Origin: JAWLDA01 sp041686855
GTDB taxonomy: Bacteria > Bacillota > Limnochordia > DTU080 > RSA5
DNA length: 64,000 nucleotides
Reading direction: 5' to 3'
NCBI GenBank assembly: GCA_041686855.1
Contig: JAWLDA010000006.1
Span: 1-64,000 of the forward strand
The notes beneath the pieces are model-generated. The model was not told where the DNA came from. It was given only the letters and a program-made list of their open reading frames with translations, and did no database searches. The translations under genes and the position numbers were made by a program. Every line of letters begins with the position of its first letter. Positions within the stretch are counted from its first letter, which is position 1. Positions 7,520 through 16,074 of the stretch are shown piece after piece.

Positions 7520-8449
7520 ATGAATGAGTTGCGCATCGGTCTGGTCGGGGGACTCGACTGGCCACACGCCCAGCAGATGGCGATTACCCTTAACGATTCC
7601 GATCCTGAGCATCCCAAGTGGCAGGAAGTGTTTGGACGCACGTGGATACCCGAAGATCGAATTCCGCGCGCCCGCATTGTGCGCGTTTGGGACGAGGATT
7701 CGGCGAAGGCGGCGGCCTTGGCCGAAATGTGCGGGATCGACGATGTTTCAGCGACCCCGGAGGCGATGGTTCCTGAGATCGACGCGGTCCTCATTCCTGA
7801 TGATACGAGCTGTGTACACGGGCGCTTGGCCGGCCCCTTTTTAGACGCGGGCCTACCGACATTTATCGACAAGCCCATCGCCGGCACCTACGCCGAAGCG
7901 GTGGAGATTGTCGAGCGCGCCCGCAAGGGTGGCGCTCCCCTGATGAGCCTGTCGTGTTTGCGATACACCGATCAGATGTTGGATCTCTTCGCGGCGCGGG
8001 AGGCGCTTGGCCAGGCGAGCACCGTGGTGGCCATCGGCCCGGATAGGGCCGGACGTCCGATTCATTATTATGGGCTGCACACCGTGCAACTTTATGTGGC
8101 GATGATGGGCGTAGGGGCCCAGACCGTGCACGATGTCGGCGATCACGATCATCATGTGATAAAGCTTGAGCATTCCGATGGCCGTAAGGGGGTGATTCAT
8201 CTCACTCAGGACTCGCCGGGGTATGTCATCACGGGTAAGTTTGCCCGGGGCAAGCGGACTTACGAGGCGCATTTGGGCCGTTCGTTCTTTCGCATGCTCA
8301 ATGATGTGGTCCAAATGTTTCGAACAGGGGAGCCCCCTTTACCCATTGATGAGATGGTGCACATCATTGAAATCATGAGCGCTGCGGAAGAGTCGCTCGT
8401 CTTGGGGCAACCGGTCGGACTAGGTGAGAGCTCTGCTAAGAGTGCGTAA
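7520..8449 (+). CDS. Gfo/Idh/MocA-family oxidoreductase, atypical GGLDWPHA type
   Basis: A 309-aa protein with a Rossmann-like N-terminus beginning LRIGLVGGLDWPHA, where the usual GxGxxG is altered, and FIDKPIAGT in place of the EKP motif (the Lys is kept). YYGLHTVQLY corresponds to the C-terminal active-site His segment but the usual Asp is Gln. The start ATG at 7520 is chosen because GGAGG lies seven bases before it; an in-frame start at 7424 would overlap the preceding gene. It is closely similar in organisation to the protein at 19071, forming a subgroup with long insertion loops after the first strand. Dehydrogenase function is likely but the substrate is unknown. Confidence 0.82.
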   Translation: MNELRIGLVGGLDWPHAQQMAITLNDSDPEHPKWQEVFGRTWIPEDRIPRARIVRVWDEDSAKAAALAEMCGIDDVSATPEAMVPEIDAVLIPDDTSCVHGRLAGPFLDAGLPTFIDKPIAGTYAEAVEIVERARKGGAPLMSLSCLRYTDQMLDLFAAREALGQASTVVAIGPDRAGRPIHYYGLHTVQLYVAMMGVGAQTVHDVGDHDHHVIKLEHSDGRKGVIHLTQDSPGYVITGKFARGKRTYEAHLGRSFFRMLNDVVQMFRTGEPPLPIDEMVHIIEIMSAAEESLVLGQPVGLGESSAKSA

Positions 8450-8525
8450 ACGTTGGTAGTGGGTGTCGCGTCGTACAAGGAACAGGATCCAAATGCAGAT
8501 GGAATGACTTACATCATGAGAAAGG

Positions 8526-9788
8526 GTGCAATCCGGCTTGAAACGATGGACCCATGTGCTTCTCACCGCACTCGTCGGCGTGTTGTTGGCGAGCCATATG
8601 TCGTACGCCCAAACGACGCTGCGAGTCCTGATGCAGTCGTACGCGAATTCCAGACCGATTTGGCAAGAGTTCCTCAACGAGTTTCAGGAGAAGAACCCCG
8701 ACATTCTCTTGGATATCAGCTACGGTAACTACGATACCATGGTCGCTCAGATGGCGGCGGGAACATCCCCGGATGTCTTCCACCACCATCGCTTTATGGG
8801 CATTGAAGGGGTGTATCAAGGGCACTTCGATCCGATCGACACCTACCTTGAGTTGGCGGGTATCGACATGGAGGCTTGGTTTATCCCGCCGACGCTCAAC
8901 GAATCCATCTTCCGTGGCAAGACCTACTCCGTGCCGTTCGACACGGATATTCGGGCCCTGTTTTACAACGTCGATCACCTCTTGGACTCTGGATTGGATG
9001 CCACCCGCGGTCCCCAGACCTGGGATGAATTGAACGAGTTCGCCGAGCGGCTCACGCGTCGCAACTCGAGCGGCGATCTGCAGCGCGTCGGCTTCTTGCC
9101 CTGGACGGGTAACTGGGGATGGCGGCAATGGGTGGCCGCGTTTGGCGGCGATCACTACAATCCGGAGACGCATCGTCCTACGGTCGACCTGCCGGAGAAT
9201 ATTGCGTCGACCGAGTGGCAGGTAGAGTACGCCCAAACCTATGGACGACCCGTGGATACCCAACAGTTCAATGGTTACACATCGAGCTTCCCCGGCGGCA
9301 CTCTCTCAATGGTCGCCGCCCACGACTACATCGTGAACTCGTTCCTGGAGACGAACCCATCCCTCAACGTGTGGGCGACGCCGGTGCCGCATCCGGAGGG
9401 AGGCCGAAACGGAACAGTCATGGGCGGTTACGCATTCTACGTTCCCGTGGGCAACCACGACGGCAAAGAGGAAGCGATCAGTCGGTTCCTGCGTTATATG
9501 GCCGATCCCGAAATTCAATATCGGTATTACGAAGCAGTCGGTGCGATCCCGACGGCGCAAGCGGGCGTCACCATGCTCATGGAGACTGCGACCGACCTGC
9601 ACAAGGTGTTCCTGGCGCAGATTCCTGAGGCGCTTTGGCCCCGACCCTTCGATCGCATTATGATGCCGATCGTCGGTGCCGAGATCAACAAGGCGCTCAA
9701 TCTCGAGAAGCCTGCTCGAAACGCGATGGAAGACGCACAAAGGACAATTTTGGCACAGTACGAAGAGATCTGGGATATGGAGCTGTAG
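8526..9788 (+). CDS. Extracellular solute-binding protein, family 1
   Basis: A periplasmic SBP of about 420 aa. The signal peptide (KRWTHVLLTALVGVLLASHMSYA, cut before QTT) has no lipobox Cys. The body shows FQEKNPDILLDISYGN near 55, AAGTSPDVFHHH near 75 and YSVPFDTDIRALFYN near 135, matching the SBP at 5099 region by region, so the two are paralogues with probably related ligands. The earliest start in frame is GTG 8526; a TTG at 8538 behind AAAGGGTG would give a more typical MKRW N-terminus. An AAACGTTG motif lies at 8448-8455, overlapping the previous stop. No permease genes are adjacent. A hairpin follows at 9802. Confidence 0.9.
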   Translation: MQSGLKRWTHVLLTALVGVLLASHMSYAQTTLRVLMQSYANSRPIWQEFLNEFQEKNPDILLDISYGNYDTMVAQMAAGTSPDVFHHHRFMGIEGVYQGHFDPIDTYLELAGIDMEAWFIPPTLNESIFRGKTYSVPFDTDIRALFYNVDHLLDSGLDATRGPQTWDELNEFAERLTRRNSSGDLQRVGFLPWTGNWGWRQWVAAFGGDHYNPETHRPTVDLPENIASTEWQVEYAQTYGRPVDTQQFNGYTSSFPGGTLSMVAAHDYIVNSFLETNPSLNVWATPVPHPEGGRNGTVMGGYAFYVPVGNHDGKEEAISRFLRYMADPEIQYRYYEAVGAIPTAQAGVTMLMETATDLHKVFLAQIPEALWPRPFDRIMMPIVGAEINKALNLEKPARNAMEDAQRTILAQYEEIWDMEL

Positions 9789-9801
9789 TCTGGGTTACTC
9801 G

Positions 9802-9829
9802 GGGGAAGGCCGCATTGACGGCCTTCCCC
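9802..9829 (+). terminator. Intercistronic hairpin between two SBP genes
   Basis: GGGGAAGGCCG (9802-9812) pairs perfectly with CGGCCTTCCCC (9819-9829) around CATTGA. No T tract follows, so it could be a partial terminator or a 3' stabilising hairpin that raises SBP mRNA over downstream genes. Confidence 0.6.
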
Positions 9830-9857
9830 TACAACGCGCAGAAGGAGTCGATTTACG

Positions 9858-11117
9858 ATGACATACCGATCGATGACGCGGGCCCTACTCCTCCTTGTCG
9901 TGGGTGCGTTCCTATTAATTCATCCACCCGTACTCGCTCAAACGACAGATTTGGTCGTTTGGGGCCTCTTCGCTCCCGGCTCGCCGTACGGCGACACCAT
10001 GCAACGGCTGACCGAGGAGTTCAATCGCGAGAATCCAGATGTGCGAGTGACGTATGAAGCTGTCGCCGATTTACGGGATAAGTTACAAGTCTCCATTGCA
10101 GCGGGAACAGGACCGGACATGTCGATCGTAGCAGGGGGAATCCTGCCCAATCGTTCAGACCTGCCTAAGTTGCTCGCGCCACTCAGCTCGTATTACGAGC
10201 GGGATGGCGTGGCCGGCGATTTTGTGCCGGGCTCCTTGACATGGTTCAGTTGGGAAGACGAGTCTTACGCCGCTCCGCTCAGTCTCGACTTTAACTTCCC
10301 GCTCGTCATCAACAATGATTTGTTTCAGAGTGCCGGGGTCGAGTACACGAGTGTGGAGAGTGTTGAGGATATTTGGGACGTCTCCTCTAAACTGACCCGG
10401 TATACGCAGGACGGGGAGGTTGAGGTCGCGGCTATGCGACCCTGGGACCTCTACGGTTATAACCAAGGCCTCATCACGTGGGTGAGGGCGTTGGGCGGAC
10501 AGCTGAGTGATGGAAAGCGCTATACGTTTGAGAATCCGGCGGTGGGCGAAGCGCTCCAGTGGCTTCTGGACTACGGAGACACCTTTGGCCGGACGCCGCT
10601 CCCCCTCGATCCGAACCGAATCGCTATGAGCCCTGCCGTATTAAGCCGCATTCAAACGTACGCCGAGTCGACCCATGTCGATACAGACTTGCGGCTCCTT
10701 CCGTTTCCTGCGAAGAAGGCGGGTGAACGAAGTATCTGGCTCGGAGGGCAATGGCTGGCCATCACGCGAAATTCTAAGCACCGTGACGAAGCTTGGAGAT
10801 TCGTCAAGTGGGTGACGACAAGCGACGAGGCGGCTGAGATCTCCAACGGGGTCTTTATTTCGGGGGCGCTTGCTCCACATCGGGACGGCCTCTATATAAG
10901 GAACGAAGTGACGATGTTCGATCGACTTCGCAATGAGTATATGCGCCTCGCTGAGCACGTCGGGGTCCTGGAACACCCAACCATCTACTACTGGAACGAT
11001 CTGAACCAGTTGGTCCAGCGGGTAGTCCTGGATAAGAGCCTGCCGGTGGAGTCGGCGATCATCGAGTACAACGAGACGTTGAACGCGAGGTTAAATCCCT
11101 TCTTGCAAGGTGAATAG
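9858..11117 (+). CDS. Extracellular solute-binding protein, family 1
   Basis: A 419-aa periplasmic binding protein, divergent from the two before it. The signal peptide ends IHPPVLA/QTT without a cysteine. Family features: FNRENPDVRVTYEAV near 55, AAGTGPDMSIV near 80, YAAPLSLDFNFPLVINNDLF near 140, and WLGGQWLAI near 300. Start ATG 9858 follows AGAAGGAGTCGATTTACG. It lies 20 bases before a GH109-like protein, so the SBP probably delivers the amino-sugar or glycoside that the next two gene products handle (inference from order only). Confidence 0.9.
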   Translation: MTYRSMTRALLLLVVGAFLLIHPPVLAQTTDLVVWGLFAPGSPYGDTMQRLTEEFNRENPDVRVTYEAVADLRDKLQVSIAAGTGPDMSIVAGGILPNRSDLPKLLAPLSSYYERDGVAGDFVPGSLTWFSWEDESYAAPLSLDFNFPLVINNDLFQSAGVEYTSVESVEDIWDVSSKLTRYTQDGEVEVAAMRPWDLYGYNQGLITWVRALGGQLSDGKRYTFENPAVGEALQWLLDYGDTFGRTPLPLDPNRIAMSPAVLSRIQTYAESTHVDTDLRLLPFPAKKAGERSIWLGGQWLAITRNSKHRDEAWRFVKWVTTSDEAAEISNGVFISGALAPHRDGLYIRNEVTMFDRLRNEYMRLAEHVGVLEHPTIYYWNDLNQLVQRVVLDKSLPVESAIIEYNETLNARLNPFLQGE

Positions 11118-11137
11118 AAAAGGAGCTGTAAACACTG

Positions 11138-12349
11138 ATGGCACAGAAGCGAGTTCGCTTGGCGGTGGTCGGTGGACGCCGCGGCTTTGGGTACACCAAG
11201 TCGATAGACCTGCTCCAGGAGAAGGTTGAGTTGGTCGCGTTGTGCGACCAAGATTCTCAGGTGTTTGAGCGGTGGACGAGCGCTTACCCCGAGTTAAAGA
11301 CGTACACGGACTTTCAAGAGATCGTGGATCACCCCGACATCGATGCCGTCTACCTTGCTACGCCGCTGTTGCTGCACGAGCAGCAATCGGTGCAGTTGTT
11401 GAACGCCGGCAAACACGTACTTTGCGAGGTCTCGTCCGCGCACACGATCGAAGGCAGTTGGGAGTTGGTCGAGACCACAGAGAAGACGGGACTCGTTTAC
11501 ATGCTCGCTGAGAATTTCTGCTACAGCCGCATGAACATGTTGGTCAAGAACATGGCGTTACAAGGGGCGTTTGGGGAGCTTACGCACGCCGAATGCGGAT
11601 ACATTCATGACGTACGAGGAGCCACACACGATGCAAACGGCAACCTGAAGTGGCGTGGAGAGTTGTTGCGGGACTTCAACGGGATCAACTATCCCACGCA
11701 CTCGTTGGGGCCTGTTGCTCAATGGCTCGGTATTAATCGCACGGACTCGTTTGACTACATGGTAAGTATTGCTTCAAAACCGGCGTCACAGGCCGCATAC
11801 TTTAAAGAGCTCTTCGGCGCCGATCACCCAGGCGCGCAGCAATCCTTCTGGACACAGGGCGACTCCGCTTTGACGCTCATTCGCACCAAAGAGGGGGTCG
11901 TCATCTACATGCGCAACGACTTCTCCTCACCCCGTCCGTGGAACTATCTCCACTATGGATTACAGGGAACGACAGGAGCGTTCGTCTCTGGTCGTGACAT
12001 TCGCGAGGAGCCGATGGCGTGGCTGCAGACCCAAGGCTCCAAGGAGTCGTCGGGCGGTCAGGCGCGTTGGCAGCCTCTGTGGGACTTCGCCGAGAAGTAC
12101 GAGCACCCGTGGTGGCAGGCGGAGCGGGAGAATGCCCTCGCGGGGAGTGCTACTTTCGGTGACTACTTCATCATGAAGGAGTTCGCGTCGGCGATTTTGG
12201 AGAATCGCGCGCCCGAGATCGATGTGTACGATTCGGTCGCGATCAGCAGCATCTTCCCGCTGTCGGTCGAGTCGATCAAGCGAAATGGGGAGCCGGTCAA
12301 ATTCCCGGACTTCGCCAAAAATAAGCCGTCTGTGGCGAGCGCATCGTAA
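11138..12349 (+). CDS. GH109-like Gfo/Idh/MocA-fold protein (NAD-dependent glycosidase type), copy 1
   Basis: A 403-aa Rossmann-fold protein (LAVVGGRRGFGYT at the N-terminus). In place of the dehydrogenase EKP motif it has GKHVLCEVSSAHTIEGSWEL, and it carries YPTHSLGPVAQWLGI near 190 and EIDVYDSVAISSIFPLS near 370. These match the GH109 alpha-N-acetylgalactosaminidase group, which uses bound NAD in a retaining redox hydrolysis. The GHGG segment before the C-terminal D-F/Y is replaced by SATFGDYF, so its specificity or activity may differ from classic GH109. There is no signal peptide; it acts in the cytosol. It is followed 51 bases later by a paralogue. Confidence 0.75.
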   Translation: MAQKRVRLAVVGGRRGFGYTKSIDLLQEKVELVALCDQDSQVFERWTSAYPELKTYTDFQEIVDHPDIDAVYLATPLLLHEQQSVQLLNAGKHVLCEVSSAHTIEGSWELVETTEKTGLVYMLAENFCYSRMNMLVKNMALQGAFGELTHAECGYIHDVRGATHDANGNLKWRGELLRDFNGINYPTHSLGPVAQWLGINRTDSFDYMVSIASKPASQAAYFKELFGADHPGAQQSFWTQGDSALTLIRTKEGVVIYMRNDFSSPRPWNYLHYGLQGTTGAFVSGRDIREEPMAWLQTQGSKESSGGQARWQPLWDFAEKYEHPWWQAERENALAGSATFGDYFIMKEFASAILENRAPEIDVYDSVAISSIFPLSVESIKRNGEPVKFPDFAKNKPSVASAS

Positions 12350-12400
12350 GCCAGCTCACACTCATGGGGGTTTAGAGCGCGCACATCTGGAGGGTGACAC

Positions 12401-13606
12401 ATGAGTAAACCGTTGGGATTGGCGGTGGTAGGCGGACGGCGTGGCCGGGCCTTTAATGCGTCGCTGGATCGCCTGGCCGATAAGGTGCAATTGCGGGCGC
12501 TTTGCGACCCAAGTGAGGAGGTGCAGGGTGCTTGGAAGGAGCAGTTCCCCCAGATCGCCGTGTATGGGGATTATAACCGCCTCTTGGAGGATCCGGCGAT
12601 CGACGCAGTGTACGTGGCGACGCCGGTTCCGCTGCATGCGCCTCAATCGTTGCAGGCGCTACGAGCAGGAAAACATGTGCTCGCAGAGGTGTTTGCCGCG
12701 ACAACCATCGACGAGTGTTGGGAGCTAGTCGAGACGGTCGAGTCGACCGGGTTGACGTACATGATGGCCGAGAACTGCTGCTATATGCGTCCCAACCTCA
12801 TGGTGCTAAACATGGTGCAGCGAGGGCTCTTCGGGGAGCTCGTACACGCTGAAGGCGCCTACCTTCACGATGTCCGCAACCTGTTCGTCCAATCCGATGG
12901 CACGCTCACGTGGCGAGGCCAGATGATGCACCAGTGGAATCGCAGCTTTTACCCGACACACTCGCTTGGCCCGGTCGCCCAGTGGCTTGGGGCCGACCGG
13001 GCGGGTGACGATCGGTTCGAAGTCATGACGACGCTCATCTCTCACAGCGCGTCCATGCATCGGTACTTTCGCGACCAGTTTGGCGACGATCACCCGGGAG
13101 CGGAGCGCGAGTACTGGCGACAAGGCGACTCGCAGGTGAGTGTGATTCGCACCCAAAAGGGCGCCTTGGTCGTCTTACGGATTGATGTCTCGTCGCCTCG
13201 GCCCGTCAACGGAGCGCACCACGTGTTGCAGGGGACGCGCGGTGCGTACCTCTCCGGTCGACACCCAAAGGAGGATCCTTTGGTTTGGCTTGAGGGGCTC
13301 TCGCCCGGCTTCAGCCCGCCCAAAGAGGGGCAAGCCGCCCAGTGGGAGCCTCTGTGGCAACACGCTGACGAGTACGAACATCCACTCTGGCGCGCCGGCA
13401 TGCAGGACGCGGCCAGCTCGGGGCATGGCGGCGCCGACTACTTCGTCCTGCGTGAATTCGCCGAGGCCGTCTTGGAGAGGCGCCCTCCGGCGGTCGATGT
13501 CTACGACGCCGTCACGTGGAGCTGCATCAATCCCTTATCCGAGGTATCAGCGGCTAAGAACGGCGACCCAGTTCCCATTCCAGACTTTCGGAGAGAGACT
13601 GACTAA
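12401..13606 (+). CDS. GH109-like Gfo/Idh/MocA-fold protein, copy 2
   Basis: A 401-aa paralogue of the preceding protein. It keeps all GH109-type hallmarks visible by eye: LAVVGGRRGRAF, GKHVLAEVFAATTIDECWELV (Val instead of the dehydrogenase Lys), YPTHSLGPVAQWLGAD, VSSPRPVNGAHHVLQGT, GHGGADYFVLREF and AVDVYDAVTWSCINPLS. This suggests an NAD-dependent glycoside hydrolase or epimerising enzyme acting on N-acetylated hexosides in the cytosol; no Tat or Sec signal is present, unlike many secreted GH109 enzymes. The start ATG is well placed behind GGAGGGTGACAC. A plain dehydrogenase is the alternative. Confidence 0.78.
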   Translation: MSKPLGLAVVGGRRGRAFNASLDRLADKVQLRALCDPSEEVQGAWKEQFPQIAVYGDYNRLLEDPAIDAVYVATPVPLHAPQSLQALRAGKHVLAEVFAATTIDECWELVETVESTGLTYMMAENCCYMRPNLMVLNMVQRGLFGELVHAEGAYLHDVRNLFVQSDGTLTWRGQMMHQWNRSFYPTHSLGPVAQWLGADRAGDDRFEVMTTLISHSASMHRYFRDQFGDDHPGAEREYWRQGDSQVSVIRTQKGALVVLRIDVSSPRPVNGAHHVLQGTRGAYLSGRHPKEDPLVWLEGLSPGFSPPKEGQAAQWEPLWQHADEYEHPLWRAGMQDAASSGHGGADYFVLREFAEAVLERRPPAVDVYDAVTWSCINPLSEVSAAKNGDPVPIPDFRRETD

Positions 13607-13685
13607 AAGATTTTAAAGAACGATTCTAAAGTATACCAGGAACTATTGGTCGGATCTGGAACTAATACTACATTTGGTACTTTGT

Positions 13686-13714
13686 GAAAAGCATGCAATT
13701 CGCACCTGCTTTTC
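13686..13714 (+). promoter_or_regulatory. Hairpin just before the VOC gene ribosome site
   Basis: GAAAAGC (13686-13692) and GCTTTTC (13708-13714) form a seven-pair stem around 15 bases, ending three bases before the AAGGAAGGAG ribosome site of the gene at 13736. It could influence translation or end upstream transcripts. Confidence 0.35.
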
Positions 13715-13735
13715 AAAAGGAAGGAGATGATCCGC

Positions 13736-14083
13736 ATGCGAGAGTTTGATCACGTTGGCCTGCCAACGGATGACAAGCAACCGGGTGAAATGTACGTCGA
13801 GGAGACGAAAGTCTGGGTGACTGACCCTAACGCCCATCCGTACAAAGTGGAGTTTCTCCGCTACGAGCCGGACAGCCCGGTGACGGGGCCCGTTCGTGAG
13901 ATGCCTCACGTCGCTTACCGGGTGAAAGACCTAGACAAGGCGATAGAAGGCGAGCAAATCCTGCTGGGACCGTTCAACGCGACGGAGACCCTGCGTGTCG
14001 TCTTCATTTACAAGGACGGCGGTGTCATCGAGTTCATGGAGAACTCGGCGGAGGGGCACTGGTTCCAAAACCAAGGGGAGTAA
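13736..14083 (+). CDS. VOC-superfamily (glyoxalase-like) protein
   Basis: A 115-aa single-repeat vicinal-oxygen-chelate protein. The four metal-ligand positions can be followed: His in FDHVGLP, Glu in YKVEFLRYE, His in MPHVAYRV and Glu in GVIEFMEN. Such proteins isomerise, cleave or epimerise small metal-chelating substrates. The ATG at 13736 is used because the upstream in-frame ATG (13727) touches the AAGGAAGGAG ribosome site. It is followed 17 bases later by an SDR, with which it is probably co-transcribed. Substrate unknown. Confidence 0.8.
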   Translation: MREFDHVGLPTDDKQPGEMYVEETKVWVTDPNAHPYKVEFLRYEPDSPVTGPVREMPHVAYRVKDLDKAIEGEQILLGPFNATETLRVVFIYKDGGVIEFMENSAEGHWFQNQGE

Positions 14084-14099
14084 AGGACGGAGTAGTCTC

Positions 14100-14870
14100 A
14101 TGTCGATTCAAGGAAGAGTGGTACTGGTAACGGGGGGCACGTCCGGCATCGGCGAAGGGTGCACGCGTTATTTCGCCAAGGTGGGCGCCCGTGTCGTGTG
14201 CGCCTCAAACCAGGAGGAGGCCGGTCGCGAGCTCGAAGCCGAGTTGCGAAGCGCGGGGCAGGACGTACGCTACATACCGGTCGACGTTACGGATGAGTCG
14301 AGCGTGCGCGCCATGGTCGAACAGGCCGTTGATCATTACGGGCAAATCGACGCCGTGCACTGCAATGCGGGAGTGTGGCGTGGGGGTAAGGTGACCGACT
14401 TCAATGAGGCGGACTGGGAGTTGGTGATGGGCGTCAACGTCAAGGGCGTCATGACCACCCTCAAGTATGTGGTGCCCGAGATGGAACGGGTAGGCAAAGG
14501 CGTGGTCGTCATCACCACCTCCGTCGCCGCGTTTATCGGGTTCCCCCAACACGCCCTGTACTGTGCCTCTAAGGCCGCACTCGAAGCCCTGGTCAAGTGT
14601 ATGGCGACCGATTACGCCGGTGTGATTCGGACGGTCGGAGTCTGCCCCGGTACGATCAACACGCCAATGCTGGCTCAGACTGCGGCGGGATGGGAGGAGT
14701 CCCTCGACGAGCTGTATCGAGATATCGAGCAGAAGATCCCGGTACGTCGTATGGGAACTCCCGAGGACATCGCCAAAGCCGCTGCCTTTTTGATGAGCGA
14801 CGACGCGTCCTATATCAACGGGACATCCATTGCGCTCGACGGCGGGACCATGGTTTTGCCGCCGTGGTAG
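14100..14870 (+). CDS. Short-chain dehydrogenase/reductase (SDR)
   Basis: A 256-aa classical SDR with the cofactor motif TGGTSGIGEG near residue 12, CNAGVW (the NAG motif) near 88, the catalytic Ser in ITTSVAAF, YCASKAA with Tyr and Lys of the active site, and the family-typical end segment DDASYINGTSIALDGG. It oxidises or reduces a hydroxyl group using NAD(P) in the cytosol. The start at 14100 lies 9 bases after GGACGGAG; the open frame further upstream overlaps the VOC gene and is ignored. It is flanked by VOC and Gfo/Idh genes in the same direction. Confidence 0.9.
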   Translation: MSIQGRVVLVTGGTSGIGEGCTRYFAKVGARVVCASNQEEAGRELEAELRSAGQDVRYIPVDVTDESSVRAMVEQAVDHYGQIDAVHCNAGVWRGGKVTDFNEADWELVMGVNVKGVMTTLKYVVPEMERVGKGVVVITTSVAAFIGFPQHALYCASKAALEALVKCMATDYAGVIRTVGVCPGTINTPMLAQTAAGWEESLDELYRDIEQKIPVRRMGTPEDIAKAAAFLMSDDASYINGTSIALDGGTMVLPPW

Positions 14871-14908
14871 AAAGCGCCACCACCACACATGCGAGAGGAG
14901 TATGACAA

Positions 14909-15943
14909 ATGTCAAAGGTAAAGTACGCAGTCATCGGACTCGGTTGGTTTGGTGAGAAGCACCTGGAAGCCCTTTCGGGTCTTCCCAACGTTGAAATTCA
15001 CGCTATCTGTACCCGCACGGAGTCTCGCCTCAATGAGCTGGCCAAGGAGTTCAACGTCAAGCACACCTACACCGATTATAACGAACTCCTCGCCAATCCA
15101 GAGGTCGAAGCCGTCAGCATCACGACCATGTGGGATCAGCACGCAGCGCCGACGATCGCAGCGCTCGAGGCCGGCAAGCACGTCTTCCTTGAGAAGCCGA
15201 TGGCCTCAACGGTCGCCGACTGCCGCGCGATTGTAGACGCAGCCAACGCTTCGGATAAAGCGTTTATGGTGGGGCATATTTGCCGCTTCAACCCCCGTTA
15301 CGCTGCGGCCAAGGCGGAGATCGAGTCGGGGGCTATCGGTAAAATCGTCTCGGTATATGCCCGCCGCAACATCCCGGCTGCCGTCGGCGAGCAAGTACTG
15401 CCTAAGATCGGGCCGATCATTGGCGATGGCGTCCACGATACGGACCTGCTTCTGTGGTACACCGGCGCCAACGTGGAGACAGCCTACGCCCAAACCGTGG
15501 ATGTGCGCGGGCTAGGCAACCCCGACCTTGGTTGGACCATGTACAAGCTGGACTCCGGCGCCACGGCGGTGTTGGAGAATGTCTGGTTTCTGCCTGACAA
15601 GACAGCCTTCCAGATCGACGAGCGCATGGAGATCATCGGGACCGAAGGGGCCATCCACATCCACGAGACGCACCCCAACTTCTCGGTCGTTGATAAGAAC
15701 GGCTGGCGCTCGCCCGACACGACCTACTGGCCCGAGCTGCACGGTGTGCGTTCCGGCGCCTTGCGGGCCGAGCTGGGCTACTTCGCCGACTGTGTCCTCA
15801 AAGGCGAGCAGCCTTCGGTGATTCGTCCGGAGGAGTCGCTCAAGGCTGTTCAGGCGTGCTTGGCTGCTGAGAAGTCGGCTGCAACCGGCCAGATCGTTCG
15901 GGTCTCCGACTTGGACGTGGAGGCAGGCGGCAAGACTGCGTAG
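14909..15943 (+). CDS. Gfo/Idh/MocA-family oxidoreductase (inositol-dehydrogenase-like)
   Basis: A 344-aa dehydrogenase with an intact set of motifs: VIGLGWFGEKH near residue 8, the catalytic-lysine motif LEKPMAST near 95, and GDGVHDTDLLLWY near 170 with the active-site Asp and His. The C-terminal sheet domain is complete. Likely substrates are cyclitols or sugars, oxidised with NAD(P). GAGAGGAG precedes the start. It is the last gene before a hairpin at 15994, so it ends the transcription unit that includes the VOC and SDR genes. Confidence 0.9.
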   Translation: MSKVKYAVIGLGWFGEKHLEALSGLPNVEIHAICTRTESRLNELAKEFNVKHTYTDYNELLANPEVEAVSITTMWDQHAAPTIAALEAGKHVFLEKPMASTVADCRAIVDAANASDKAFMVGHICRFNPRYAAAKAEIESGAIGKIVSVYARRNIPAAVGEQVLPKIGPIIGDGVHDTDLLLWYTGANVETAYAQTVDVRGLGNPDLGWTMYKLDSGATAVLENVWFLPDKTAFQIDERMEIIGTEGAIHIHETHPNFSVVDKNGWRSPDTTYWPELHGVRSGALRAELGYFADCVLKGEQPSVIRPEESLKAVQACLAAEKSAATGQIVRVSDLDVEAGGKTA

Positions 15944-15993
15944 TCCACATCGCCCTAGAGTCACATCCGTCTGGCTACTAAGTCATAGGCACA

Positions 15994-16032
15994 AGGGGAG
16001 ACGGGGCTGCTCACATCAGCTCCCCTCCCCCT
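15994..16032 (+). terminator. G-rich/C-rich hairpin after the dehydrogenase
   Basis: AGGGGAG-ACGGGGCTG pairs with CAGCTCCCCTCCCCCT across CTCACAT, with small bulges. It lies about 50 bases past the stop and is followed by GTTATT. It probably acts as a terminator. Confidence 0.55.
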
Positions 16033-16074
16033 GTTATTCGTGATTGATCCCACATGTGAAAGGTAGGTGTCCCC

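Noticed and set aside
8453..8728. A 91-residue gene overlapping the SBP start at 8526
   Set aside because: It is out of frame with the SBP, Arg-rich and without family features, which is typical of a shadow frame.
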